DNA of 64,000 bases. Source: JAJCYL01 sp965206015 (GTDB lineage: Bacteria; Bacteroidota; Bacteroidia; Cytophagales; Cyclobacteriaceae). The notes beneath the pieces are model-generated. The model was not told where the DNA came from, did not search any database, and saw only the letters and a list, made by a program, of their open reading frames with translations. Of the stretch, positions 51,620 through 61,226 are shown piece after piece (position 1 is the first letter of the stretch; each line of letters opens with the position of its first letter). The position numbers were made by a program, and so were the translations under genes. The stretch lies in assembly GCA_965206015.1 (NCBI GenBank), contig CBDBIW010000014.1:124001-188000 (forward strand), read 5' to 3'.

Positions 51620-53585
51620 CCCCCTACAAAGTGCTCCTGATGCCCAAGAAGTAAGTAAAGCGATAACTTTAACATACAAAAACACCGAGGATGTACCCAG
51701 GGTGTTGAGCCCAATTCCAGATCAGGTACTTCGCCTTTCCGACGGCCCTCAAACGCTTAATATTCGTGAACGTTTTAGTATTCCTGATCGTTTTTTGTCT
51801 ATGGAGTACAGATATGTAGCATCTACTCGAACTAATACTCACCTAAACATCTTCCCTCCCCGTAGCAGCATTTTAACTATAGAAACTGATACCATTACAG
51901 AAAATGAAATGAATATCACCCTCACTCCCAAAGGTCTCGGTAATGGTAATATTAGGGTAATTTTCGGCGGTAATAACGTTCGCGAAATACGGTCTGAATT
52001 CCAAATAACGGTGGTTAATGACGGTCCGGTACTTCACTTCAATGACGATGAAAGTACAGAGGCAACAATAGATGCAGCCGAAAATAAAAATGAAGTAGCA
52101 ACCATTATTGCCGCAAATAGGGCTACTACTAATAATATTAATGTCCCTCATATCACTTATAACCTCTCTGGAGGAGCAGACAGGGGCTTATTTACCATAG
52201 ATACACACACAGGTATTTTGCAGTTTAAATCACCCCCGGACTACGAAAACCCGGCATCTGCTGCCACAAGTAATACCTATAAAGTCATAATAAGAGCTAA
52301 TTTGTATAGCACGGGTGATCGCTCCGGTACTCCTCATCGTACAGCTTCGCAAGCGGTAGCAGTAACGGTAACCGATGTGGAATTGCCAGGCCTGACGCCA
52401 GTTACCACAGCAGCAACCGCTATTACTTCCACAACGGCCACTTTTAACGGCAATATAACTTCTGACGGTGGCGCAGAAATTACAGAAAGAGGCTTTGTAT
52501 ATGCTACATCAGACACCGACTTAACAATTGATGCTATGGGTGTTACCAAAGAAGTTGTAAGCGGCACAGACTTGGGTGTTTTTACAGAAAACATTACAGG
52601 TTTGGCAGCAGACACAAAATATTTTTACAAAGCCTACGCAACCAGCAGTACGGATACAACAACTTACGCAGGAGAACAAAGTTTTACAACATCAGCCCCC
52701 GTAGCACCCACAACAAGCACAGCAGAGGCAAGTGCTATTACTTCCTCAACTGCAACTCTAAACGGCCATATAACTTCAGACGGAGGAGCCGCCATTACAG
52801 CAAGAGGATTTGTATATGCCATATCAAACGCAGATTTGACAATTGAGAATACAGCAGCAGATATTGTTATTGTAAGCGGTACAACAGGAACTTTTAATAG
52901 TGCAATAACAAGTCTGACAGCAGGCACAGCGTATTTTTACACAGCTTATGCAATCAATAGCGTCGATACAACTTACGGAGGCGAACAAAGTTTTACAACA
53001 TTGGCCGCCGTAGCACCCACAGCACCCACAACAAGCACAGCAGCAGCAAGCACTATTACTTCCACAACGGCCACTCTGAACGGCAATATAACTTCCGACG
53101 GAGGAGCAACCATTACAGCAAGGGGCTTTGTATATGCTACATCAAATGCAGATTTGACAATTGAGAATACAGCAGCAGATACTGTTATTGTAAGCGGTAC
53201 AGCAGGTGTTTTTAATAGTGCAATAACAAGTCTGACAGCAGGCACAAAATATTATTACAGAGCCTACGCAACCAATAGCGTCGATACGAGCTATGGAGGG
53301 GAACAAAGTTTTACTACGGAGGCTGCTGTGGCAGTTTTGTCTATTGAGGATTTTGAGCAATCGGCTGTTACTATTTGGCCAAACCCGACAAGTGGTATTT
53401 TAAATAGTACTATTGCAGAAAAAGCAAATTACAGGCTGTTAAATATGAAAGGTCAAATTCTTAAAAAGGGAACTTTCGCCACAGGAGCGCACAGCATTGA
53501 TATTTCGCCTTTGTCCAAAGGGATTTATCTCTTCATTCTAAACACCGGTAAAGGGAGCTTTACCAGGAGAATTATCAAGAATTAG
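51618..53585 (+). pseudogene. T9SS surface protein, N-terminus lost at the prophage edge
   Basis: The frame is open from the TGA at 51615 but has no signal peptide and no ATG near its start (first residues SAPDAQEVSKAITLTYKNTE). Domains: a cadherin-like part (about 90-260, ITYNLSGGADRGLFTIDTHT), three ~100-residue modules like ASAITSSTATLNGHITSDGG, and a C-terminal type A T9SS signal NPTSGILNSTIAEKANYRLL ... KGSFTRRI. The modules and tail are close to those of the 2120-4924 protein. Without its 5' end it should not be secreted, so it is probably silent. Confidence 0.85.
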
Positions 53586-53734
53586 GATTTGGGATTGGAG
53601 GAGGTTAGCTGGTTGGTAAAGAGGTCTGACCTCCAAAAATATTTCTCTACCCCGGTGGGTGTTTTCACCAACTGCCACCCAGTGGATATTATCTCAAGGG
53701 CCGCTGGATTATGGGTATGGTGAAGTTTAGTTTT

Positions 53735-54398
53735 CTAACTTTGTCCTGACTTTATAAGCAATTGAGACTCCAAAGAAAGGTTTTGTCCATTGCCGATTTT
53801 GGGTAAATCGAGGACCGTTCCGCTTATGTCGGAAATCCAATTAGTGGGGTTAATCAATATTTGATACCCAGCCTGCAAACCGCCCGACCATTTGCGCTCT
53901 TTCCCCAAATTTATCGTACTTTCCAATGTAGGCTCAAGTGCCTGAGAGCGGGAATATAGCTGATCACCACTAAAGTTGGTCAGGATATTACCCGGAGTTG
54001 ATTGAGGAATTAATAAAGTCCCTCTCGTCACTAACATTCCATATAAGAAACCAACCGATATGTATAAGCCTTTCCTGTAATCCACCGCTTGCATAAAGGA
54101 CATCAAAGTAAGAATCACGATCATTTAACGCATTTCCTGACGATGAAATGGATACCCGGAAAACAAAGTTCAGTGGAAAATTCTCGTGGAAAGTGCTGAG
54201 TTCAAAATCTATATCGGTTAAAAGAGGGTCCAAATCATTGAACCCTAATTCCCGTAACCGATCATTCAAATTCTCCAAGTCGTCCTCCTGCCCCTTAATT
54301 CGCATAGACAAATTAAGGTAATCATCAAATGGCTGGCTTTTTAATTGTAAGCAAGCGAATAAAAAAGAAGGTAAAATGACAAAGAATCTTAGGGACAT
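53735..54398 (-). pseudogene. Frameshifted exported, outer-membrane-like protein
   Basis: A first frame from ATG 54398 has a signal peptide (RFFVILPSFLFACLQLKSQP) and runs FDDYLNLSMRIKGQEDDLEN to about 54090 (RDSYFDVLYASGG). A second frame then continues KGLYISVGFLYGMLVTRGTL, GLQAGYQILINPTNWISD and stops at 53735. Together they make one protein of about 215 residues with alternating beta strands in the second half. A single base change in length near 54060-54110 explains the break. Family unknown. Confidence 0.65.
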
Positions 54399-54717
54399 AA
54401 ATACTGAATTAACACATAGTCGTTTCCTGATACTTACGTTTTCTAAAAGTTCGAAATTTTAACCCTGACCCAATAGAGTCATTAGCACCAAGCTATTTTA
54501 TCACCAACTAATTCCGAAATTCGTTGTATAACTTTCACTATTCAGTTGATCATTTGCAGGATTATCCCGATCAATATACTTACCGGTTTAACCGTAGTTA
54601 CATGGATGGGGCTATATTTGACAATCTGCTGATTAGAGCCGTCAGACAGCAGCCTTTCCTCTGAAATTAATGACTATAGATTATCTGCCTGTTTCAATTG
54701 ATTTATATAGATTCCTC

Positions 54718-55890
54718 ATGAGTTACGAAAATCAACGCCAATACCTACTAAATAAGTATCCTGCTATTCAGGATTTGGAAAGAAAGTCTCAAAAGAGAAT
54801 ACCAGACGTTGGTTGGCATTATCTCCAGACTGGAACTGGTGAAGAAGCATTGGTTCAAAAAAACCGCAATGCCTTTAATGATATATCTCTTACTCCTCAA
54901 TTTTGCAGAGGTGAATTTAACCCCCATGTTGAGACCAGGATTTTTGGCCAATTATTCAGTGCACCGTTTGGTGTAGCACCAGTGGGTTTAACCGGGTTGA
55001 TGTGGCCTCGGTCTGAAATTCTGTTGGCGCAGGCAGCAAACAGGAATAACATTCCTTATACCCTCAGTACATTAGCTACTGAAACTCCCGAAACTGTCGG
55101 TAAACATGTTGGAGATATGGGATGGTTTCAGTTGTATACTCCACGTGAAGCAAACTTAAGGAGAACCATACTCAAAAGGGCAAAGGAAAGTGGATTTAAG
55201 ACATTGGTGGTTACAGTAGACATACCACTTCCCAGCAGAAGAGAAAGAACAAAGCGTGCTGGTATGAGTACACCTCCGAAAATAACACCCAATTTTATCT
55301 GGCAGGCTATAACACATCCAGCCTGGACAATGGGAACACTGAGTAATGGCTTGCCAAGATTGAAAACCGTTGAAACTTATAGCGATTTTAAATCCATGAT
55401 GTCTGTGGGGGATTTTGTTCAAGACCAAATGGGTGGCAACCTTTCCTGGGAGATGTGCAAAGCAATACGGGACGAGTGGGACGGACCAGTTGTGGTGAAG
55501 GGATTGCTTCATCCAAAAGACGCGGAAAAAGCAGTTGAAATCGGGATGGAGGGCATCGTAGTATCTAATCACGGTGCCAGACAATTCGATGCTGCACCAA
55601 CACCCATTGATGCACTTCCGGATATTGTCAGTGCTGTCAAAGGGAAAACTTCAATTATGTTAGATAGTGGTGTAAGGACGGGTTTGGACATTTTAAGGGC
55701 CATAAGTCTGGGTGCAGAGTTTGTCTTGCTCGGGAGAGCATTTCTTTATGGTGTAACAGCCCTTGGTCAATATGGGGGTGATCATGTCTATGAAATCTTA
55801 AAAGGTGATCTAATTAATAATATGGCACAGTTGGGGATTTCAAGTCTTGATGAGTTGAAGAATGAATGTCTTCATGACACTGGATTTTAA
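54718..55890 (+). CDS. lldD: FMN-dependent alpha-hydroxy-acid (L-lactate-type) dehydrogenase
   Basis: Oxidises an L-2-hydroxy acid such as lactate to the keto acid, passing electrons to quinone or oxygen. Chosen start is MSYENQRQYLLNKYPAIQDL, 16 codons inside the longest frame. Features: SAPFGVAPVGLTGLMWP near residue 80, GWFQLYTP, TLVVTVDIPLPSRRERTKR, GPVVVKGLLHPKDA with the FMN-binding Lys, SNHGARQFDAAP with the catalytic His-Gly-x-Arg, and LGAEFVLLGRAFLYG for phosphate binding. Usual SNHGGRQLD is SNHGARQFD here. Lactate is the most common substrate, but mandelate- or glycolate-type cannot be excluded. Confidence 0.85.
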   Translation: MSYENQRQYLLNKYPAIQDLERKSQKRIPDVGWHYLQTGTGEEALVQKNRNAFNDISLTPQFCRGEFNPHVETRIFGQLFSAPFGVAPVGLTGLMWPRSEILLAQAANRNNIPYTLSTLATETPETVGKHVGDMGWFQLYTPREANLRRTILKRAKESGFKTLVVTVDIPLPSRRERTKRAGMSTPPKITPNFIWQAITHPAWTMGTLSNGLPRLKTVETYSDFKSMMSVGDFVQDQMGGNLSWEMCKAIRDEWDGPVVVKGLLHPKDAEKAVEIGMEGIVVSNHGARQFDAAPTPIDALPDIVSAVKGKTSIMLDSGVRTGLDILRAISLGAEFVLLGRAFLYGVTALGQYGGDHVYEILKGDLINNMAQLGISSLDELKNECLHDTGF

Positions 55891-55891
55891 A

Positions 55892-56917
55892 TCAAATACC
55901 CTTCACACACCTAAATCCTGTGTGATTGAATCCTGAATCTTTGCTGGATTTCATTCTACGGGCTACACGATATCCACTACAATAGCTGTCGTTACAGAGG
56001 AAGGAACCTCCACGGATCACATATTTAGATACATATGGTTCTGCCGGGTCAAATGATTCTCTTGGGCCAGCAGGATTATTAACCACCCCCTTTTTCTCAT
56101 CTTCTCCATATGATTGGAAATGATATTTATCTTGGCACCATTCCCAGACATTGCCCGCCATATCATAAAGCCCATATCCATTTGGAGGAAACGACCGGAC
56201 TGGAGCCGTTCCTGCAAAACCATCGGCTTCCTCATTTTGATATGGAAAAAAACCCTGCCAAAAATTCGCCTTATTATATGATTGCTCAACTGGTTCGTTC
56301 CCCCAGGGATATTTGGTATCTTCTAAACCGCCCATGGCCGCCCATTCCCACTCTGCTTCTGTAGCTAGCCTCTTGCCAGCCCATTTGGCGTAGGCTTGTG
56401 CATCTTCCCAGGCTATGTGAACAACAGGGTTGTCCATCCTATTTCCAATAGTTGATTCAGGTCCTTCAGGATGACTCCAGTTTGCACCAACTGTCCATGT
56501 CCACCATTGAGAATAATCCCTCAGGTCAACTGGTCCTTCTGCAGCAATGAAAACGAGTGAACCAGCTTTAAGAATAGAATCGGCGGGTTGAGGAGTGCCC
56601 GGGGGAAGTTGTTGTTTCAGGTCTTCCCATTCAATATCTCGCTCTGCTATAGTCTTGTAGCCTGTAGCTTCTATGAATTCCTTAAACTCTTCATTAGTTA
56701 CTTCAGTGATATCCATATAAAATGGTGATATAGAAACATCATGTCTGGGATATTCGTCCCTGTCTGCTTGGTCACTTTTGCCTCCCATGCTGAACATGCC
56801 TCCCGGAATCAATGCCATACCTTCCGGAGCTTTTGGATCTACTACTGTGATAGCTGTTTTTTTTTCTGAACAAGAAGCTATAATTAGAAAAATCACAAGG
56901 GGCAATATTCTACTCAT
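55892..56917 (-). CDS. Formylglycine-generating enzyme-family lipoprotein
   Basis: Start chosen at MSRILPLVIFLIIASCSEKK, which gives a lipoprotein signal; a longer frame adds 36 unlikely residues. The FGE/SUMF1 fold is seen from GMALIPGGMFSMGGKSDQAD to the end: WWTWTVGANWSHPEGPES, VVHIAWEDAQAYAKWAGKRL, ATEAEWEWAAMGGL, YDMAGNVWEWCQD and GGSFLCNDSYCSGYRVARRM. The LCxxSYCxxYR block holds both copper-binding catalytic Cys of true FGEs, so it may convert Cys to formylglycine in sulfatases such as the one at 19592-21046. Many paralogues with this fold are not FGEs; the paired Cys argue for activity. Confidence 0.88.
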   Translation of the reverse strand: MSRILPLVIFLIIASCSEKKTAITVVDPKAPEGMALIPGGMFSMGGKSDQADRDEYPRHDVSISPFYMDITEVTNEEFKEFIEATGYKTIAERDIEWEDLKQQLPPGTPQPADSILKAGSLVFIAAEGPVDLRDYSQWWTWTVGANWSHPEGPESTIGNRMDNPVVHIAWEDAQAYAKWAGKRLATEAEWEWAAMGGLEDTKYPWGNEPVEQSYNKANFWQGFFPYQNEEADGFAGTAPVRSFPPNGYGLYDMAGNVWEWCQDKYHFQSYGEDEKKGVVNNPAGPRESFDPAEPYVSKYVIRGGSFLCNDSYCSGYRVARRMKSSKDSGFNHTGFRCVKGI

Positions 56918-57105
56918 ATCAAATATTAAATGGATGTTAAAGGTATTACAAATGCAAACGTCTTCCTTACAAGTATTCGATGTTGGGGTAAAAATGTGAA
57001 CGCTCGTATTAATGATACAACCCAAGGTTAAAACTCGTCCGTCTTAGAACAGTTTAACCGACCGTCAAACTGCTTTGTTTTTTTGCGTAATTAACTCAAT
57101 TTGAT

Positions 57106-57256
57106 ATGAGGAAATCAAAGTATTATTTTGTCGTTTTTGCAGGTCTTTTATTGACCAAAGCAGGTATTGGATGTTCCGCTCATAGAACCTGTGAAAATTA
57201 ATGAAGATGGAAATGGACAAAAGGGTCATTTCCAGTTTGATTTTACATCAGTATAG
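57106..57256 (+). pseudogene. Small exported peptide, frameshifted
   Basis: From ATG 57106 a signal-like sequence (MRKSKYYFVVFAGLLLTKAG) leads to TAA at 57199. In the +1 frame the text continues PLIEPVKINEDGNGQKGHFQ and ends at TAG 57254, which looks like the true C-terminus of a ~50-residue exported protein. A one-base change near 57170 would join them. No family is recognised. Confidence 0.4.
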
Positions 57257-57324
57257 GCGTGAGTTGAATACCTGGAAAGCGTTGAGCCCAAAAATGAATG
57301 AATAAGATTTTACCAGTTGACCCT

Positions 57325-57368
57325 ATCCCGACTTGTTTTTCATCCTCGAAGAAAGTCGGGATTTTTTA
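57325..57368. terminator. Strong rho-independent terminator
   Basis: ATCCCGACTT at 57325-57334 pairs perfectly with AAGTCGGGAT at 57353-57362, followed by T6. It ends plus-strand transcription from the small exported-peptide locus and, read from the other side, may also serve the convergent lemA gene whose stop is at 57372. Confidence 0.85.
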
Positions 57369-57371
57369 TCC

Positions 57372-57956
57372 TTAGAAACTGACTGTCGGAGCGTTTTCAG
57401 ATCCTTCACTTGCTTCGAATTGTGTTTTTCGTTCAAAACCAAACATTCCGGCAAACATGGTGTTGGGAAAAGTTCTTATGTACGTATTGTAGCCTTGAAC
57501 ACTTTGATTGAATCTATCGCGGCTAACCGAAATTCTGTTTTCAGTTCCCTCCAATTGAGCCTGAAGTTCTAAGAAATTTTGATTGGCCTTCAAATCGGGA
57601 TAGCGCTCAACAGTTACTAATAATCTGGATAAAGCCGAACTTAATTGTCCCTGGGCTTCCTGAAACTTTTGCATGGTACTGGCGTCCAAATTAGATGGAT
57701 CTATGGTCATGCTCGTTGCTTTAGCTCTGGCTTCTACTACACCAGTCAGCACCTCTTCCTCATGGGCGGCGTAACCCTTAACCGTGTTAACTAAATTGGG
57801 GATCAAATCAGCCCTTCTCTGGTATTGGGTTTCTACATTAGACCAAACAGTTGTGACAGTCTCGTCCAATATTACCATTTGATTGTAGGTTCCGGCAAAG
57901 GTTCGATAGATGATGAAAATTACAATTACACCAATTATTATCCAGATCTTTTTCAT
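57372..57956 (-). CDS. lemA: LemA family protein
   Basis: A 194-residue LemA-type membrane protein: one N-terminal membrane helix (IWIIIGVIVIFIIYRTFAG), then a long helical cytosolic or periplasmic domain with WSNVETQYQRRADLIPNLVN (diagnostic), VKGYAAHEEEVLTGVVEARA and FNQSVQGYNTYIRTFPNTMF. Function is poorly known; it is often encoded with TPM-domain genes, which here lie divergently, 56 bases away. Usual Bacteroidota order is one co-directional operon, so this pair has been turned. Confidence 0.95.
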   Translation of the reverse strand: MKKIWIIIGVIVIFIIYRTFAGTYNQMVILDETVTTVWSNVETQYQRRADLIPNLVNTVKGYAAHEEEVLTGVVEARAKATSMTIDPSNLDASTMQKFQEAQGQLSSALSRLLVTVERYPDLKANQNFLELQAQLEGTENRISVSRDRFNQSVQGYNTYIRTFPNTMFAGMFGFERKTQFEASEGSENAPTVSF

Positions 57957-58012
57957 TTTCAGTATGCTTTCTTACGGTCAAAATTAGCGATAGTTTATTA
58001 CTTTTAGGTGCA

Positions 58013-58849
58013 ATGGCCAAAACACTTCAAAAAGTATCTCTCCTCATTTTGCCGCTTTCGTTAATTGTTTCAATTCTGAAGGCTGACATTATTGAAATTC
58101 CGGTATTAAAAGGAAGAGTGACAGATTTAACTGGTACTTTAAGAGCAGTTGATATCCAGCATCTAGAGGGCAGATTGGCTGCTTTCGAGCAATCCAAAGG
58201 TAGCCAGATCGTGGTATTGGTGGTTTCAACAACAGGAGATGAGGAGATCGAGCAATACAGTATTCGAGTGGCTGATGAATGGAAATTGGGGAGAGAAGGA
58301 GTGGATGATGGCATCATTCTCATAGTTGCTAAAAATGACAGGAAAGTAAGGATTGAAGTCGGATACGGATTAGAAGGGGCTGTTCCCGATGCTTTGTCAA
58401 AAAGAATAATAGAACAAATTATTTTACCTGAATTTCGTTCCGGTCATTTTGCTGAAGGAATTGAAGAAGGAACGGATGCAATTATAAAACTGGTTCAAGG
58501 TGAAGAGTTGCCTATGCCAGTATCAAAGAATACCATAAAAGGGTCTGGCAGGTATTCATTTTGGCTGATAGTAATATTTGGCTTTGCCGCCGTTTCTATC
58601 CTTACAGCCTTCCTGAAGGGAGCCGTCGGAAAGGCCGTATACTTTGGAATTGTGTTTATATTAGGGTGGATATTTATTGGTATCGCTGCAGGTTTAATAA
58701 TGGCTGTGGTTGCATCTGTATTTTCGGGTGGCACTGGAGGCAGATACTATGGTGGTGGCGGCTTCGGTGGTGGCAGTGGAGGTGGAGGTTTCGGCGGTTT
58801 CAGTGGAGGAGGTGGCTTCGGGGGCGGTGGAGCTTCAGGGAGTTGGTAG
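58013..58849 (+). CDS. TPM-domain (YgcG-type) membrane protein
   Basis: A 278-residue protein. Signal peptide to about residue 24 (LLILPLSLIVSILKADI), TPM domain 30-175 (GRVTDLTGTLRAVDIQHLEG; VRIEVGYGLEGAVPDALSKR; AEGIEEGTDAIIKLVQGEEL), two membrane helices (SFWLIVIFGFAAVSILTAFL and VYFGIVFILGWIFIGIAAGL) and a Gly-rich tail of about 35 residues ending GASGSW. TPM domains bind partners or phosphate in membrane-stress and photosystem repair settings; here role unknown. Start is the first base after the divergent lemA leader. Confidence 0.9.
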   Translation: MAKTLQKVSLLILPLSLIVSILKADIIEIPVLKGRVTDLTGTLRAVDIQHLEGRLAAFEQSKGSQIVVLVVSTTGDEEIEQYSIRVADEWKLGREGVDDGIILIVAKNDRKVRIEVGYGLEGAVPDALSKRIIEQIILPEFRSGHFAEGIEEGTDAIIKLVQGEELPMPVSKNTIKGSGRYSFWLIVIFGFAAVSILTAFLKGAVGKAVYFGIVFILGWIFIGIAAGLIMAVVASVFSGGTGGRYYGGGGFGGGSGGGGFGGFSGGGGFGGGGASGSW

Positions 58850-58868
58850 TACTTAAAATTCTTACAAA

Positions 58869-59513
58869 ATGGCAAAATTTACAGAAGAAGAAATGAAACG
58901 CATCTCAGATGCAGTAAAAGATTTGGAAGGGTCTACTGCTGGAGAACTGGTTCCTTATTATGTGCCACAAAGTGACAGTTATGATGAGGTCGGTTGGTAT
59001 CTGGCAACTATGTTAGGCACTTTGGCAGTGGTCATTTTTGGCTTGATGTCCTATTTTTGGCTCCTGCCATTTCGTATTACCCCTCTTGAATTGGCAATAA
59101 CCATTTTTGTGTGGATGGCAGCAGGGCTTGTTGTTCCAAAGCTTTTCCCACAAGCCAAAAGATTATTGATTAGCCGTGGTAAAATGTTGGATCGTGTCTC
59201 TCGAAAATCAGAGGAATTGTTTCTAAAAGAAGAAATATTTGCTACGGGTGACCGGATTGGTGTTCTTCTTTTTATTAGCCAATTAGAGCATATGGTTATA
59301 GTGTTGGGCGACAAGGGTATTAATGAAAAGCTTAAAGCTGGAGATTGGGAGCATGTTGTCAATACAATTTTAACGGGCATCAAAAACAATAAGCTTGTCG
59401 ATGGCATTGTTGCCGCAATTGGGGAGTGTAAGCAGTTGTTATTGGACAGCGGCTTCGATAATGTTCCCAAAGACCGGAATGAATTGTCCGACGATCTTCG
59501 GATAGGGGAATAA
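58869..59513 (+). CDS. Second TPM-domain membrane protein
   Basis: A 214-residue protein, 19 bases after the first TPM gene, same operon. N-terminal TPM half starts FTEEEMKRISDAVKDLEGST; two membrane helices GWYLATMLGTLAVVIFGLMS and PLELAITIFVWMAAGLVVP; then the C-terminal TPM half with VLLFISQLEHMVIVLGDKGI. The two TPM proteins and LemA likely work together at the membrane. Confidence 0.9.
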   Translation: MAKFTEEEMKRISDAVKDLEGSTAGELVPYYVPQSDSYDEVGWYLATMLGTLAVVIFGLMSYFWLLPFRITPLELAITIFVWMAAGLVVPKLFPQAKRLLISRGKMLDRVSRKSEELFLKEEIFATGDRIGVLLFISQLEHMVIVLGDKGINEKLKAGDWEHVVNTILTGIKNNKLVDGIVAAIGECKQLLLDSGFDNVPKDRNELSDDLRIGE

Positions 59514-59519
59514 TTTCCG

Positions 59520-59683
59520 CAAAACCAACTGCCATAGAGCAGGAATTTCAAGACAATTTCAAAAGGATATCAATCTATCCGCATCTGATCTTGGTTATGC
59601 CTTTTGCGAAACCTGATTCCTATTGGAGAATTCAGGCTGATGAAAAAAATCGAGCTCGAATAGCGTTAATGCACCATCAGTGA
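59520..59683 (+). pseudogene. C-terminal fragment of an unknown protein
   Basis: A start-less open frame of about 54 codons reads AIEQEFQDNFKRISIYPHLI then LVMPFAKPDSYWRIQADEKN and ends RARIALMHHQ. It is convincingly protein-like but has no ATG, and the upstream sequence is the TPM gene. It may be a 3' gene remnant; the family is not recognised. Confidence 0.35.
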
Positions 59684-59695
59684 AATGAGCAATCG

Positions 59696-60058
59696 TTAAT
59701 CCTCAGGATAGGGGATGAATAGGAAATTTGTGAACTCTTCATCTACAACGAACAGGCAGCAGAACTCATCAGGGTTTTTATAAGTTTTCTGAAACATCTT
59801 TTTGTCTGTAATTAATTTCCTTTGCTCAAATTCATCCACATAGGTTACATAATAGTTCCATTTTAACGCCATTTCCTTTTTATCGATAAGAAGTTCCCCA
59901 ATAGGAATCTCCACCTTTGAAATGGGAAATATTGGAAAGTCTGAGAATCCCCTGGATCGAATCTCGTAGGAAGCATCTCTCAATGACTCCGCTACAGTAA
60001 CAAAGTCATTTGATATAGTACCTAAATATTTTCCATCCAGTTCCGGATCGTTATTCAT
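59696..60058 (-). CDS. Conserved-looking hypothetical protein
   Basis: A 120-residue soluble protein, acidic ends and beta-rich middle: YLGTISNDFVTVAESLRDAS, FPIFPISKVEIPIGELLIDK, WNYYVTYVDEFEQRKLITDK and FCCLFVVDEEFTNFLFIPYP. It resembles small cytosolic proteins common in Cytophagales/Flavobacteriia with no known role. Single gene, convergent with the TPM operon. Confidence 0.75.
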   Translation of the reverse strand: MNNDPELDGKYLGTISNDFVTVAESLRDASYEIRSRGFSDFPIFPISKVEIPIGELLIDKKEMALKWNYYVTYVDEFEQRKLITDKKMFQKTYKNPDEFCCLFVVDEEFTNFLFIPYPED

Positions 60059-60726
60059 GCTACAAAAGTAATAAACTGCCTATGAGTTAATAAAACGATA
60101 TTTTCGTCATGATATGGTTCCTTTGCCCAAAACCCTTTTTTTAGGTGTATGAACTGTCTTTTACTGATTGTTGTTTTTCACGGACAAAAAACGGACAAAA
60201 GCGTGTCGGCTTCTCGGTTTTTTCTCATACCGGATGGGAAAATAGGAAATCCTTCCACTTTCTTAAAAAAAGACAGGAAATGGATGAGAAAAATCCCAGA
60301 ACTCCTTATTGACAATTATAATTTACTTCTTAAACTCTGAGTGGGTTTGTTACCATCTAGCCAGATGTACTCTAATTTCGCTTTTTCCATAAGATTTTAA
60401 CTTAAAATGGTGTGAAATACAGATATTTTTCTTGTTTACCATATTTAATAGTGAAAAATAAAGGCAATTGTCAGTATTATTCAACGCTTTGGATATTTTT
60501 TGAATCTAATAACTAAATATTTGCGTTTTTTTTAAATATTTATGAATTGAAAACGCCCTGGCTGACATGAAATTTTGATTTTTTCAATTGGATAAGCTGT
60601 TATATAATTGAAGTCTTATTAACGGAGAGATATTTTCAAAATCTTTAAAGTGTCCGTTTAAAATCTGGTATTATGTCCTTACTTTCGATCACTCACTTCA
60701 GACTGGACTGTGAGTAAAATCGAAAA
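60059..60726. other. A+T-rich intergenic region
   Basis: Very A+T-rich with no supported gene. A 63-codon plus-strand frame (60149-60340) has odd composition and no context and is not called. The 3' end should hold the promoter for the phosphatase; TACTTTCG at about 60676 is near the TAnnTTTG -7 box. Confidence 0.5.
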
Positions 60727-61215
60727 ATGTCAAGATTTTTATATCTAATTAGACATGCGGAAGCTGAAAGCCCTGGCAGTAGACAAAAAGATTTGGACCG
60801 ACGGCTGACCTCAGAAGGTGTGAGAGATGCGAATCATCTCGGAATGTTTTTGGCAAACTCCCAGATCCACCCAGATCTGGTCATGGTCAGTCATGCGAAG
60901 AGGGCGTGGGAAACTGCCAAAATTCTGGCGGAACAAATGAGATATGGTGTTGATAAAATTAGAAGTGAAGAGGAATTGTACGAAGCCCCCATTCGCATCT
61001 TATTTCGCCTGATAAATGAACTTGCTCCGGATTCGGAAAATGTAGTATTAATTGGCCATAATCCCGGATTGTCATTTCTGGCCGATTATCTGACTGGCGA
61101 AGACATTGGCAACATGACCCCCTGCACAGCGATTGCGATTGAATTCAACTTGGATAGTTGGGAGCTAGTGGCTGCGAAAACCGGAAGCTCCAAATTTATA
61201 AGGTTTCCTGATTAA
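60727..61215 (+). CDS. SixA-like histidine phosphatase
   Basis: A 162-residue enzyme of the histidine phosphatase (phosphoglycerate mutase-like) fold. The catalytic RHG-type motif is LIRHAEAES at 7-15, the second His is VLIGHNPGLSFLA near 117, and the middle acid is EELYEA. The short length and HAEAE motif fit SixA, which removes phosphate from His in phosphorelay domains. Substrate is inferred from the family; other small-molecule phosphatases share the fold. Confidence 0.85.
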   Translation: MSRFLYLIRHAEAESPGSRQKDLDRRLTSEGVRDANHLGMFLANSQIHPDLVMVSHAKRAWETAKILAEQMRYGVDKIRSEEELYEAPIRILFRLINELAPDSENVVLIGHNPGLSFLADYLTGEDIGNMTPCTAIAIEFNLDSWELVAAKTGSSKFIRFPD

Positions 61216-61226
61216 GTAATTGGGTA

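Noticed and set aside
60149..60340. 63-codon plus-strand frame
   Set aside because: Unusual composition, A+T-rich surroundings, no domain or operon context.
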